Assembly: GCA_963579925.1 (NCBI GenBank)
Contig: CAUZJA010000008.1
Coordinates: forward strand, 1 to 31,404
Length of the DNA stretch: 31,404 nt
DNA from: UBA1151 sp963579925
GTDB lineage: Bacteria; Chloroflexota; Dehalococcoidia; Lucifugimonadales; Lucifugimonadaceae
Reading direction: 5' to 3'
The position numbers and the translations under genes were made by a program. Under the pieces are notes generated by a model that ran no database searches, was not told the DNA's origin, and saw nothing but the letters and a program-made list of their open reading frames with translations. This document shows, in pieces, positions 14,870-22,682 of the stretch; the stretch's first letter is position 1, and the number at the start of each line of letters is the position of its first letter.

Positions 14870-15958
14870 TTGAAGATCACAGATATCACGGTTGACCCAC
14901 TCAAGATCGGACGAGCCCTTGTGCGAGTGCACACGGACGAAGGTATCGTTGGAATCGCCGAGGCGGGCCGCAACCCCAGCGTCTTTAAGGCGCATCTGGA
15001 CGCTACGGTGAAGCCGCTGATGATTGGGCAGGACCCGCTACAGATTGAGCGTCACTGGGAGCGGCTATCACTGGGAGTGGGCGATGCGACGGTGCGGCAT
15101 CCATCGCAGGTCGTCGGCATCATCGATATTGCGCTGTGGGACATTCTTGGCAAAGCTGCTGGCCTCCCGGTTTACACGCTCATGGGTGGTGCGACCCGCA
15201 AGAAGATAAAGATGTACTGGTCCCAGGGCAGCGGCTGGAAGAAGCAGCCTGAAGATATGCGCCGGGACGTTGAGACGGGGCTGAATATGGGCTTCAAGGC
15301 GTTCAAGATTCGCATGGACTGGAAGGACTATCGGCAGGATAGCGACCCGGCGAAAGACTTCGCTATGTTCAAGCTATGTCGCGAGTTCTTGCCAGACGAG
15401 TTGCCGATCGGCTTTGACGCCAACAACGGCTACTCAGTCAGCACCGCGATCATGCAAGGTGTAAAGATGCAGGAGTTGGGGCTGGCGCACTTTGAGGAGC
15501 CGCTGCCGCAGTACGACTACCCTGGCTATCGACAGGTGGTGGACGCGCTGGATGTGCCGATTTCGACTGGCGAACTTGAGATCTCCCGATGGCACATGCG
15601 TGATCTGATGCTGCTAGGCAATCCAGACATCATCCAGCCAGACGTGCTGAACGTTGGTGGGCCGTCAGAGATGAAGCGCGTCTACGAGATGTGCCTGGTC
15701 CACAACAAACCAATCATGCCGCATAGCCCCAGCGCCGGCATCAACTCGATGGCCAGCCTACACGCCTACGCAACGGTGAAGAACGCCACGCGGCCGCACG
15801 AGTTCTCACTGGAGTTCTCGCCGACGTTTGACGAGTTGGGCCAACTATTCGTTGAGCCGCCAATCCCCGTCAACGGCCACATGGAGCTGAACGACAAGCC
15901 CGGTTACGGTCTGGAAATCAATGAGAAGGAACTGCCGGGGTTGATAGATAACATTTAA
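14870..15958 (+). CDS. enolase-superfamily enzyme (mandelate racemase/muconate lactonizing type)
   Basis: 362-residue enzyme that should abstract a proton alpha to a carboxylate, typically dehydrating or racemising sugar acids. Metal ligands are Asp183 (GFDANNGY), Glu209 (FEEPLP) and Glu235 (STGELE). The first general base motif is Lys146-x-Arg148 (KIR, a KxR variant of KxK). The second is the His285/Asp258 dyad (MPHSPSAG; QPDVLNVGG), as in the mandelate racemase subgroup. The TTG at 14870 has CAGGAGA six bases upstream and a promoter whose transcript would begin after the GTG at 14828, so TTG is chosen. The substrate is unknown. Numerous paralogues of this superfamily are a SAR202 trait. Confidence 0.9.
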   Translation: MKITDITVDPLKIGRALVRVHTDEGIVGIAEAGRNPSVFKAHLDATVKPLMIGQDPLQIERHWERLSLGVGDATVRHPSQVVGIIDIALWDILGKAAGLPVYTLMGGATRKKIKMYWSQGSGWKKQPEDMRRDVETGLNMGFKAFKIRMDWKDYRQDSDPAKDFAMFKLCREFLPDELPIGFDANNGYSVSTAIMQGVKMQELGLAHFEEPLPQYDYPGYRQVVDALDVPISTGELEISRWHMRDLMLLGNPDIIQPDVLNVGGPSEMKRVYEMCLVHNKPIMPHSPSAGINSMASLHAYATVKNATRPHEFSLEFSPTFDELGQLFVEPPIPVNGHMELNDKPGYGLEINEKELPGLIDNI

Positions 15959-16000
15959 AGCCCCTGTAGGTCTCTAATATCGGACGCGGTGGGTAGGGGG

Positions 16001-17566
16001 CTACTCTCCGGCCTTTATGAAGTCCGCTATTCGTTCGCCAATGACCATTGCCGTGATGTTGGTGTTGGCGCGGATACAGTCGGGCATGATTGAGGCGTCG
16101 GCTACGCGGAGGTTGTCGACGCCATAGACGTTTCCGAACTGGTCGACTACTGCCATATCGTCGGACGCGGGGCCCATCTTGGCGGTGCCTGAGACGTGGT
16201 GGCTGGTGCGGACGTTGCGTAGCAGGAACTGATCGAGGGCCTCATCGGACTGGAGATCAGCGTCAGTTGGTTCGACGCGGTGTTCTATGTACTTGATGTA
16301 GGGATCGCTTTGGGCTAGCTCCACACACATACGGACGGCATCACGGAAGCGTCGCCGGTCCTCTTCTTCTGTGAGGTAGTTGTAGTCCAGAAATGGCTGC
16401 TCATAAGGGTCTGTTGAGTTCAGCGTGATCTCCCCCGCGCCTTTTGCCAGGTAGATGGCGATGATCATCCCGACGCCCATTGGTTTGTCGTCTGAGAGGA
16501 GGTAGATGCCTGATTCCGTGGCGTACGAGAACGGGTGGATGAGCATGTCGTTGCGCAGTGGCGAGCCTTCTGCGGTGTATCGCAGTGTGAGTTGGATACG
16601 AGGGTCCAGCGGGTCTTGCTCGAAATCATCGAAAGTCTTCCACGTCATTTGCATCTGCGGATGATCGCGGAGGTTCTTTCCGACGCCGGGTGCGTCTTTG
16701 ATCACAGCAATGCCTTTGTCGCGCAGGTGGTCGGCGGGGCCGATGCCGGAGAGCATGAGCAACTGAGGCGAGTTGATGGCGCCAGCGGACAGAATGATCT
16801 CATCGCCGTTGAGCGTAAATATCTCGCCGCCAGATTCAACTTCAACGCCAACTGCCCGGCCATCTTCGATCACCACTCTGTGAGTGTGGACGTTTGCCTT
16901 GATGGTCAGATTGAGGCGATGGCGAGCAGGGTTGATGTAGCCGAGCGCGGTGCTCCAGCGGATGCCGTCGGGGTTGTTGAAAGGTGTCGGGCCAACACCG
17001 GTTGAGTCTGGGTGATTCTGGTCTGGGCTGTCCGCGAATCCGGCGTCCAGACATGCCTGATAGAAGGCTTCCTGATCTGCGGACATCTCGGATCGCTTCC
17101 ACCGACGGGCAATGATTGGGCCGTCGTCGCCGTGGAAATCGTCAGAGAAGTCGCGGTCGGTTTCGATCATACGATGAAACGGCAAGAGTTCCTGCGAGCT
17201 CCAGCGGTCGTTGCCGCGCTCAGCCCAGTCGTCGAAGTCCTCAGGAAGCCCGCGGAGGAAGATCTGCGCGTTCACGGCGCTGGAGCCGCCGACTACTTTG
17301 CCGCGCGGGATCAGAATTTCTTCGCCTTCGTCTGTGCCGCGAGCGGTGTAGTTCCAGCTGTGTTCGCTGTTGGGGCCAAACGCACTTGCCCAGATGTTGC
17401 GGTCATAGCCGTAGCCGTACTTGATTGGTTCAGGCATCGTGTCGAAGTCTGGGTAGTCCGGCCCTGCCTCAATTAGCAGCACCGAGTGGGATGGATCCTC
17501 GCTCAATCGTGCCGCGAGAATTGATCCCGCTGAACCCGCTCCAACGATGATGGTGTTGTACTGCAT
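16001..17566 (-). CDS. GMC-family FAD oxidoreductase (choline dehydrogenase-like)
   Basis: 521-residue flavoenzyme of the glucose-methanol-choline family, oxidising an alcohol substrate. It opens with the FAD dinucleotide fold IIVGAGSAGSILAARLSED and LIEAGPD. The family signatures are GKVVGGSSAVNAQIFLRG and LSAGAINSPQLLMLSGIGP. The catalytic His is probably His457 in HHVSGTAKMG, paired with Asn503 in NTNITAMVIGERIAD. There is no signal peptide. The start ATG has AGGGA a few bases upstream. It is convergent with the enolase-superfamily gene (42-base gap). The left end of the IS element lies only about 65 bases upstream of its start codon, close to or within its promoter. The exact substrate is unknown. 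Confidence 0.92.
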   Translation of the reverse strand: MQYNTIIVGAGSAGSILAARLSEDPSHSVLLIEAGPDYPDFDTMPEPIKYGYGYDRNIWASAFGPNSEHSWNYTARGTDEGEEILIPRGKVVGGSSAVNAQIFLRGLPEDFDDWAERGNDRWSSQELLPFHRMIETDRDFSDDFHGDDGPIIARRWKRSEMSADQEAFYQACLDAGFADSPDQNHPDSTGVGPTPFNNPDGIRWSTALGYINPARHRLNLTIKANVHTHRVVIEDGRAVGVEVESGGEIFTLNGDEIILSAGAINSPQLLMLSGIGPADHLRDKGIAVIKDAPGVGKNLRDHPQMQMTWKTFDDFEQDPLDPRIQLTLRYTAEGSPLRNDMLIHPFSYATESGIYLLSDDKPMGVGMIIAIYLAKGAGEITLNSTDPYEQPFLDYNYLTEEEDRRRFRDAVRMCVELAQSDPYIKYIEHRVEPTDADLQSDEALDQFLLRNVRTSHHVSGTAKMGPASDDMAVVDQFGNVYGVDNLRVADASIMPDCIRANTNITAMVIGERIADFIKAGE

Positions 17567-17601
17567 GCCGTCCCTGACACTAACTGTTCTGGTTTGGGCG
17601 G

Positions 17602-17607
17602 ATTGTA
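17602..17607 (-). promoter_or_regulatory. putative -10 (TACAAT) of the GMC oxidoreductase
   Basis: On the minus strand TACAAT sits about 36 bases before the GMC start codon, giving a leader of about 28 bases that contains AGGGA. Its -35 position (17625-17630) abuts the IS left repeat starting at 17631, so the insertion could have altered promoter strength. Only the -10 box is convincing. Confidence 0.35.
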
Positions 17608-17630
17608 GGCCTATCTGCTGCGGTTGCAGA

Positions 17631-17658
17631 GACGGTTCTGTCAGAACTCAGGGCACTG
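17631..17658 (+). repeat. left terminal inverted repeat of IS6-family element
   Basis: 28-base arm that matches the reverse complement of 18555-18582 at 25 positions; the mismatches are at positions 4, 14 and 27. It contains the GGTTCTGT motif typical of IS6-family ends from base 17634. Confidence 0.85.
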
Positions 17659-17697
17659 GCAGAATAGCATCCTCTGAAACGATTGGAGGAGTCGCCC

Positions 17698-18462
17698 ATG
17701 TCTTGCCCGCATTGCCGATCTGTATCCACAAGGAAAAGAAGATACCGAACCGCCCTCGGATACAAGATCTTATACTGTAGCCAGTGCAAACATCGATTCA
17801 ATGACCGAACCGGAACGCCGTTCAACGATCTCCAGTTTCCGACAGACATCGTTCTCCTCGCCGTACTCTGGAGACTTCGCTACAAGCTCGGTTTCAGGGA
17901 TGTCGCTGAGCTTCTTCTCCAACGCGGATTCGAGGTAAGTCACGAGACCGTCCGAATGTGGGAGTTCCGATTTGCTCCACTGGTAAGCGAGAACCTTCGT
18001 GCCAGGCGACGAGGATTAGCGGGCCGCTCCTAGTATCTGGACGAAACGTATGTGAAAGTCAACGGACGATGGTGCTACCTGTACCGGGCCATAGATCGAG
18101 ACGGCAACTTGCTTGACTCGATGCTAAGTCAAAAACGAGACAAGTACGCGGCTCGGCGATTCTTGCGGCGTCTAGTAGGCGGTGCGAATAAGCGGCCACT
18201 GCGCATGACCACTGACAAGCATCCTGCGTATACAAAGGCCATTCGTTGGATCATTGGGCGGAAGGTACTGCACCGACACAGTCAGTATCTGAACAACCGA
18301 ATTGAGCAGAATCACAGGCACATCAAGCAGCGCTACTATCCGATGCTTGGTTTCGGAAAGTTTGAATCAGCGAGTCGGTTCTGCAACGCGTTCGACGAGT
18401 TACGCAACTACCTCAGGATTCAGAGATCGGAAGACCGACCTATTACCACATCAGAGAGGTGA
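17698..18462 (+). pseudogene. IS6-family DDE transposase with amber codon at conserved Trp
   Basis: A single frame of 254 codons interrupted by TAG at 18031-18033. The N-terminal part has a zinc finger (CPHC and CSQC), RTGTPFNDLQFP and the helix-turn-helix region VSHETVRMWEFRF. After the TAG the frame continues YLDETYVKVNGRW with the first catalytic Asp, MTTDKHPAY with the second, and NNRIEQNHRHIK with the Glu. IS6 transposases have Trp just before the first Asp motif, so TGG has become TAG by one transition. The ATG at 17698 has GGAGGA upstream. Apart from this codon the frame is intact, so the mutation is probably recent compared with the terminal repeat divergence. Confidence 0.88.
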
Positions 18463-18554
18463 AAGATCTTCAGGACGAAATGGTCGACGCTAATGGTCGA
18501 ACTGTCGGCTTAAATCCGAAGACGATCCCTAATTCAACTTCGACCACAATCAAT

Positions 18555-18582
18555 CCGTGCCCTGAGTTATGACAGAACAGTC
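18555..18582 (-). repeat. right terminal inverted repeat of IS6-family element
   Basis: Reverse-complement partner of 17631-17658 with three mismatches. It lies about 90 bases after the transposase stop, a normal distance for the family. Confidence 0.85.
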
Positions 18583-18713
18583 GGTGCCGCTAAAACGCTA
18601 ACTCGGGAAAGCTCGTATTTCCAACGAATCTCTCCCCAATTCCGCACACCCATGTCTCACCAACCCATTGTGGTTGGCTCAAAATGTATGCGCATATATA
18701 GCGGGTTATCCGG

Positions 18714-18732
18714 TAGCGCATGGTTAGCGCAT
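18714..18732. promoter_or_regulatory. direct repeat TAGCGCAT x2, possible operator
   Basis: TAGCGCAT occurs at 18714-18721 and 18725-18732, an 11-base period that places both copies on the same helix face. It covers the expected -35 position of the TATAAT box at 18746-18751, so a bound protein could block or activate that promoter. The second copy continues into CGCATTAGATTG, a near match to part of the inverted repeat upstream of moxR (28350-28361). Confidence 0.4.
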
Positions 18733-18745
18733 TAGATTGACGGGC

Positions 18746-18751
18746 TATAAT
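18746..18751 (+). promoter_or_regulatory. consensus -10 box TATAAT
   Basis: A perfect TATAAT whose predicted start (about 18758) lies only a dozen bases before an intrinsic terminator, so the default transcript would be about 36 bases. No good -35 hexamer is present at 17 bases; the direct repeat occupies that place. Confidence 0.45.
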
Positions 18752-18770
18752 CCTCGGACCACTCAATGAG

Positions 18771-18793
18771 GCCCCCAAAGGGGGCTGTTTTTT
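18771..18793 (+). terminator. intrinsic terminator upstream of dnaE
   Basis: GCCCCC-AAA-GGGGGC stem-loop followed by TGTTTTTT, the classical rho-independent form, oriented for + strand transcription. It is not downstream of any visible gene: the nearest + frame is the IS transposase, ending 300 bases earlier. It may insulate dnaE from read-through or act as an attenuator for the promoter at 18746. Confidence 0.8.
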
Positions 18794-18836
18794 GTGGCCG
18801 TTCGACTGGCGTCGCTGGGATCTCCCTCACCTCAAT

Positions 18837-18855
18837 CCTCTCCCGAGGGGAGAGG
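18837..18855. repeat. 8-bp stem-loop of a GC-rich repeat
   Basis: CCTCTCCC and GGGAGAGG arms with a three-base loop. It shares the CTCTCCC/GGGAGAG core with the larger hairpin 36 bases downstream, so both are probably copies of one dispersed palindromic repeat. Confidence 0.6.
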
Positions 18856-18890
18856 AAGAAGAGTGGGCGGTAGGGATCATTGTTTGGCAC

Positions 18891-18935
18891 CCACCCCTCT
18901 TCCCTCTCCCGTGGAGGGAGAGGGAAGAGGGGTGG
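18891..18935. repeat. 20-bp perfect stem-loop repeat
   Basis: Two perfectly complementary 20-base purine-rich/pyrimidine-rich arms enclose a five-base loop (GTGGA). Such a stem is far longer than a terminator needs and lacks a T-tract. It resembles dispersed CCCTCTCCC-type palindromes found in intergenic DNA of environmental bacteria, and would fold strongly in the dnaE leader RNA. Confidence 0.85.
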
Positions 18936-19007
18936 CGCGGTTCAATCTGAGTTTTAGTACTGGAGTCTGTGGGCGCACCTTAGAGGTGCTGCTTTTTCGC
19001 ATCTAAT

Positions 19008-22000
19008 TTGTTTACACACCTTCACAATCACTCGCACTACAGCCTTCTTGATGGGCAGAGCCATATCGACAGGATGGTTAACCGCGCTGTGGAGCTGGGG
19101 CAGACCGCGATTGCGCTTACGGATCATGGGAATCTGTATGGGGCGATTGAGCTTTACACAGAGGCGCAGTCGGCTGGAATTAAGCCGATTATTGGCGTCG
19201 AGGGATACGTTGCGCCGGGCAGTCACACCGAGCATGACCCGAATAATCGATCCCCCTACCACCTGACGCTGCTGGCCCGAACTAACGCAGGCTATCGGAA
19301 CCTGCTGAAGCTTGTATCGAAGTCGCATATCGACGGCTTTTACTATCGTCCGCGCATGGATCGCGAGTTGCTGGAAGAGCACTCGGAAGGGCTGATCGTG
19401 ATGTCGGGCTGCCCGTCTGGCGAGATGGCTCGGATGATCAAGGATGGGCGGATGGATGACGCCCGCGAGGTGGCGTCCTGGTACAAGCGGGTGTTTGGCG
19501 AGCACTACTATTTTGAGTTGATGAGCCACGATGGCGTGCCGGATCTGCCGGAGATCAATGCGGCGCTGATTGAGCTGGCACCCGAGATGGATATCCCGCT
19601 GGTGGCGACGAATGATAGCCACTACACGTACCGCGAGGATCAGCCGCTGCAGGATGTGCTGCTGTGCATCCAGACGAACTCGACTATCGACGACCCGAAG
19701 CGGATGAAGTTCGATGGTGATTCGTTCTATCTGAAGACTGAAGAGGAGATGGCGGCGCTGTGGCCGGACAACCCGGAGGCGATTGCCAACACGCAGCGCA
19801 TTGCGGACTCTGTTGACGTTGAGCTTGAGTTTGGGGCGAGCAGGCTGCCGAAGTACGAGACGCCCAACGGCGAATCATCGATTGATTACCTGACGGCACT
19901 CTGCGAAGCGGGTCTGGTGGAGCGGTATCCGGATATTACGCTGGAGATCAGGGAGCGCCTGGCATACGAGCTGGACGTGATTGACCAGACGGGCTTCCCG
20001 GACTACTTCCTGGCGGCCAAAGACATTGGCGATTTTGTCCACGAGCAGGGCATTCTGATGGGCGTGCGTGGGAGCGCGGCGGCGAGCGTGGTGCTGTACA
20101 CAACGGGCGTCACGGACATCGACCCAATAGAGACTCGGCTGGTGTTCGAGCGGTTCCTGAACCTGGAACGTCGTGAGATGCCTGATATTGACTTCGACTT
20201 CCAGGACGACCGTCGTGGAGAGGTCATCAAGTGGGCCGCAGAACGATACGGCGAGGGCCACGTTGCGCAGATCATCACATTCGGCACGATGGGCGCAAAA
20301 GCAGCCGTGCGGGACGTTGGGCGTGCGATGGGTATCGATTACGCAGACGTCGATGAGATCGCCAAGCTCATCCCGACGAAGCTGGGCACCACGCTGGAAA
20401 ACACGCTCGGGAACGATAGTGAGCTGGGCAGGTTCATTGAGGGCAAAGAAAACCTCATTCATCTGGTCGATACGGCGCGTCGACTAGAGGGCACCGTGCG
20501 CCACGCCAGCACGCATGCGGCGGCGGTGGTGATCACGGAGGACCCACTCACGGACGTTGTGCCGTTGCAGCGCGCCACCAGCGGCGAAGAAGGCGCCATC
20601 CCGGCCACCATGTACTCGATGTCGCCAGTCGCCAAGCTTGGCCTGCTCAAGATGGACTTCCTGGGGCTCACGAACCTCACCATCCTGGACAGGGCAGTCA
20701 AGCACATTAAAGAGCGGCGTGGCGAAGAGGTGAACCTCCTCGATATCCCGCTGGATAACAAGGCCGCGTTCGACATGCTGGGCGAGGCGGAGACGTTTGG
20801 CGTGTTCCAGCTTGAGAGCGATGGGATGCGGCGGTGGGTCAAGGAGTTGAAGCCCACGTCTGTGTCGGATATTTCAGCCATGATCGCACTGTTCCGGCCC
20901 GGCCCAATGGAGCACATTCCAACGTTCATCGACCACAAGCATGGCCGAAGTCCGATCACGTATCCTCACCCGGACCTGGAGCCAATTCTGGAGGAGACGT
21001 ACGGGATCATCGTCTACCAGGACCAGGTCCTGCTGATCGCCCGCGACTTCGGCGGCTACACGCTGGGTGAGGCGGACATTCTGCGGAAGGCGATGGGTAA
21101 GAAAGACCCTGTCATTATGGCAGCCGAGCGGCAGAAGTTCGTGAACGGCGCGCTAGCGAAGGGCTACACCGAAGAGCTGGCGACGACGATGTTCGAGCTG
21201 ATTGAGCCGTTTGCTGGCTATGCGTTCAACAAGGCGCACAGCACTTCCTACGCCATGATTGCGTACTGGACGGCGTATCTGAAGGCGAACTACCAGACGG
21301 AGTACATGGTGGCGTTGCTGGACGCCGCTTCCGATAACGCCGACCGGCTACCGCGGGCGGTGCGAGAGACGACTCGGCTGGGCATAGAAGTACTGGCACC
21401 AGATGTGAACACCGGCGCGGTGAACTTCTCCGCAAGCCCGTTGGACGCCGAAGAAGAGTCGATTCGGTTCGGCCTCTCAGCGGTGAAGAACGTTGGCGCT
21501 GGTGCGGTTAGCCCGATAGTTGAAGAGCGCATCGAGTCGGGTGATTTCAAGTCGCTTGAGGACATGTGCAAGAGGGTGAAGTTCAAAGGCATGAACCGGC
21601 GTACGCTGGAGAGCCTGGCCAAGGTGGGCGCGTTCGACGCGATTGGATCGCGTGGCGGCGTGCTGGAGGCTGTCGAGCGGTTGCTGGCGCTGATTCACCG
21701 TGAGGCGCGGCTGCGGGATTCCGGCCAGACGACGATGTTTGACATGCTGGGCGACGAGGTTCCGACGCCGACGGCTGACTTGCAGTTGAGCGGTGAAGAT
21801 GATGTTAGTGATAGCGAGAAAATTCTCTGGGAGCGTGAGTTATTGGGTGTTGAGCTGACGGAGAGTCCTTTTACGCGTGAGATGCATGCCAATGCCCATC
21901 GCTTCAAAGTATTTGCCAACCAGATCACGGCTGATTTGAAGGATCAGAAGATCGTGATGCTGGGCCAGATTCGACGCATCCGTGAGCTGAGCACTCGCAA

Positions 22001-22682
22001 GGGCGACGCGTTCCTGGCAATCCACATTGGGATGCTGGACGGCGAGGTTGAGACCGTAGTGTGGCCCAACGTCCTTCAGGCCACGCGGGCGATGTGGGAA
22101 GACGGCAAGTTCGTCACGATCACGGGTACCGTGCGGGAACGCGATAACCGCGTTTCTGTGGCGATCGACTCAGCTACGGAGTACAAGTTCGGTGACACTG
22201 GTCAGGTAGGCGCGGCCGCCGCGGCAGGCGTGCCGGTGGCAGCGGGAATTTCGGCGGCGCCGGTGGCGAGTGCGCCGTCGTTTGGCAGCAACGGAAATGG
22301 TAACGGGTACTCGAACGGTAATGGACAAGCCGCAGCATCCGCGGGGTCGACAAAGCCGCCAGCGACTCAGAATGGCTCGTATCACGCTGGCGTCAGCAAC
22401 GGTAATGGCAACGGAAAGGCCGCGCCCGTCGTGCCCAGCGGAAGCATCATCGTGCGGGTTACGGAGACGGAGCAGGCGCGCGAGGACCGGTATCAGCTAG
22501 AAGACCTTGTGAAGACGATGCTCGATTTCCGTGGCGATGACAACGTCATGCTGGAGATCAAGACTCCGCATGATGTTGTGAGCCTGGAGATGCCGTTCAT
22601 CAAGGTTCGCAACTGCGAGGAGCTAACGATGCGCCTCACAGAGATGCTGGGCGAAGGAAACGTGACGGCGGTTCCCGCTTAG
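19008..22682 (+). CDS. dnaE: DNA polymerase III subunit alpha
   Basis: Replicative polymerase catalytic subunit, 1224 residues. The PHP domain opens the protein (HLHNHSHYSLLDG, ALTDHGNLYG, GVEGYV). The catalytic carboxylate motif is PDIDFDF at 392-398, and the FNKAHSTSYA and MGKKDP segments mark the fingers. A helix-hairpin-helix (FKGMNRRTLESL) and the beta-clamp-binding peptide QTTMF at 907-911 precede the OB domain. An Ala-rich then Asn/Gly-rich low-complexity linker at about 1065-1140 separates the OB fold from a C-terminal domain of about 85 residues. The start is TTG, giving a normal N-terminus at the first PHP strand. Its stop overlaps the convergent ogt stop by four bases. Confidence 0.97.
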   Translation: MFTHLHNHSHYSLLDGQSHIDRMVNRAVELGQTAIALTDHGNLYGAIELYTEAQSAGIKPIIGVEGYVAPGSHTEHDPNNRSPYHLTLLARTNAGYRNLLKLVSKSHIDGFYYRPRMDRELLEEHSEGLIVMSGCPSGEMARMIKDGRMDDAREVASWYKRVFGEHYYFELMSHDGVPDLPEINAALIELAPEMDIPLVATNDSHYTYREDQPLQDVLLCIQTNSTIDDPKRMKFDGDSFYLKTEEEMAALWPDNPEAIANTQRIADSVDVELEFGASRLPKYETPNGESSIDYLTALCEAGLVERYPDITLEIRERLAYELDVIDQTGFPDYFLAAKDIGDFVHEQGILMGVRGSAAASVVLYTTGVTDIDPIETRLVFERFLNLERREMPDIDFDFQDDRRGEVIKWAAERYGEGHVAQIITFGTMGAKAAVRDVGRAMGIDYADVDEIAKLIPTKLGTTLENTLGNDSELGRFIEGKENLIHLVDTARRLEGTVRHASTHAAAVVITEDPLTDVVPLQRATSGEEGAIPATMYSMSPVAKLGLLKMDFLGLTNLTILDRAVKHIKERRGEEVNLLDIPLDNKAAFDMLGEAETFGVFQLESDGMRRWVKELKPTSVSDISAMIALFRPGPMEHIPTFIDHKHGRSPITYPHPDLEPILEETYGIIVYQDQVLLIARDFGGYTLGEADILRKAMGKKDPVIMAAERQKFVNGALAKGYTEELATTMFELIEPFAGYAFNKAHSTSYAMIAYWTAYLKANYQTEYMVALLDAASDNADRLPRAVRETTRLGIEVLAPDVNTGAVNFSASPLDAEEESIRFGLSAVKNVGAGAVSPIVEERIESGDFKSLEDMCKRVKFKGMNRRTLESLAKVGAFDAIGSRGGVLEAVERLLALIHREARLRDSGQTTMFDMLGDEVPTPTADLQLSGEDDVSDSEKILWERELLGVELTESPFTREMHANAHRFKVFANQITADLKDQKIVMLGQIRRIRELSTRKGDAFLAIHIGMLDGEVETVVWPNVLQATRAMWEDGKFVTITGTVRERDNRVSVAIDSATEYKFGDTGQVGAAAAAGVPVAAGISAAPVASAPSFGSNGNGNGYSNGNGQAAASAGSTKPPATQNGSYHAGVSNGNGNGKAAPVVPSGSIIVRVTETEQAREDRYQLEDLVKTMLDFRGDDNVMLEIKTPHDVVSLEMPFIKVRNCEELTMRLTEMLGEGNVTAVPA

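Larger units (their letters stand above)
17631..18582 (+). mobile_element. decayed IS6-family insertion sequence
   Basis: A 952-base element bounded by imperfect inverted repeats (25 of 28 positions match) and containing one transposase frame broken by an amber codon. The transposase organisation (N-terminal zinc finger, DDE core) and the GGTTCTGT-like termini fit the IS6/IS240/IS26 family. No 8-base target duplication is visible next to either repeat, consistent with an old insertion or later rearrangement. It separates the GMC oxidoreductase from the dnaE region. Confidence 0.85.
18583..19007. other. 425-base non-coding region between IS end and dnaE
   Basis: No credible gene was found on either strand. 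It holds, in order, an 8-base direct repeat pair, a TATAAT box, an intrinsic terminator, and two GC-rich stem-loops. The last 70 bases before dnaE carry no convincing ribosome binding site apart from AGAGG about 20 bases upstream of the TTG. Confidence 0.6.

Noticed and set aside
15959..16000. Possible terminator between the enolase-superfamily and GMC genes
   Set aside because: The AGCCCCT and AGGGGGCT arms pair only with a bulge across a long loop and there is no T-tract, so the structure is too weak to call.
5875..18033. Two in-frame TAG codons (antitoxin, transposase) suggested amber recoding
   Set aside because: TAG is used as the normal stop of many intact genes here (sigma factor, phosphatase, dinB, both an SDR and a cupin, ABC exporter, dnaE), so reassignment is very unlikely; both cases are better read as nonsense mutations.
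17621..18592. Target-site duplication around the IS element
   Set aside because: The eight bases outside each inverted repeat do not match, even allowing for shifted element ends by a few bases.
18590..18778. 62-codon minus-strand frame in the dnaE upstream region
   Set aside because: It runs through the terminator and operator-like repeats and has no recognisable protein features.
18837..18935. Paired hairpins considered as a CRISPR fragment
   Set aside because: There are no regularly spaced identical repeats with unique spacers and no cas genes; these are palindromic repeats.
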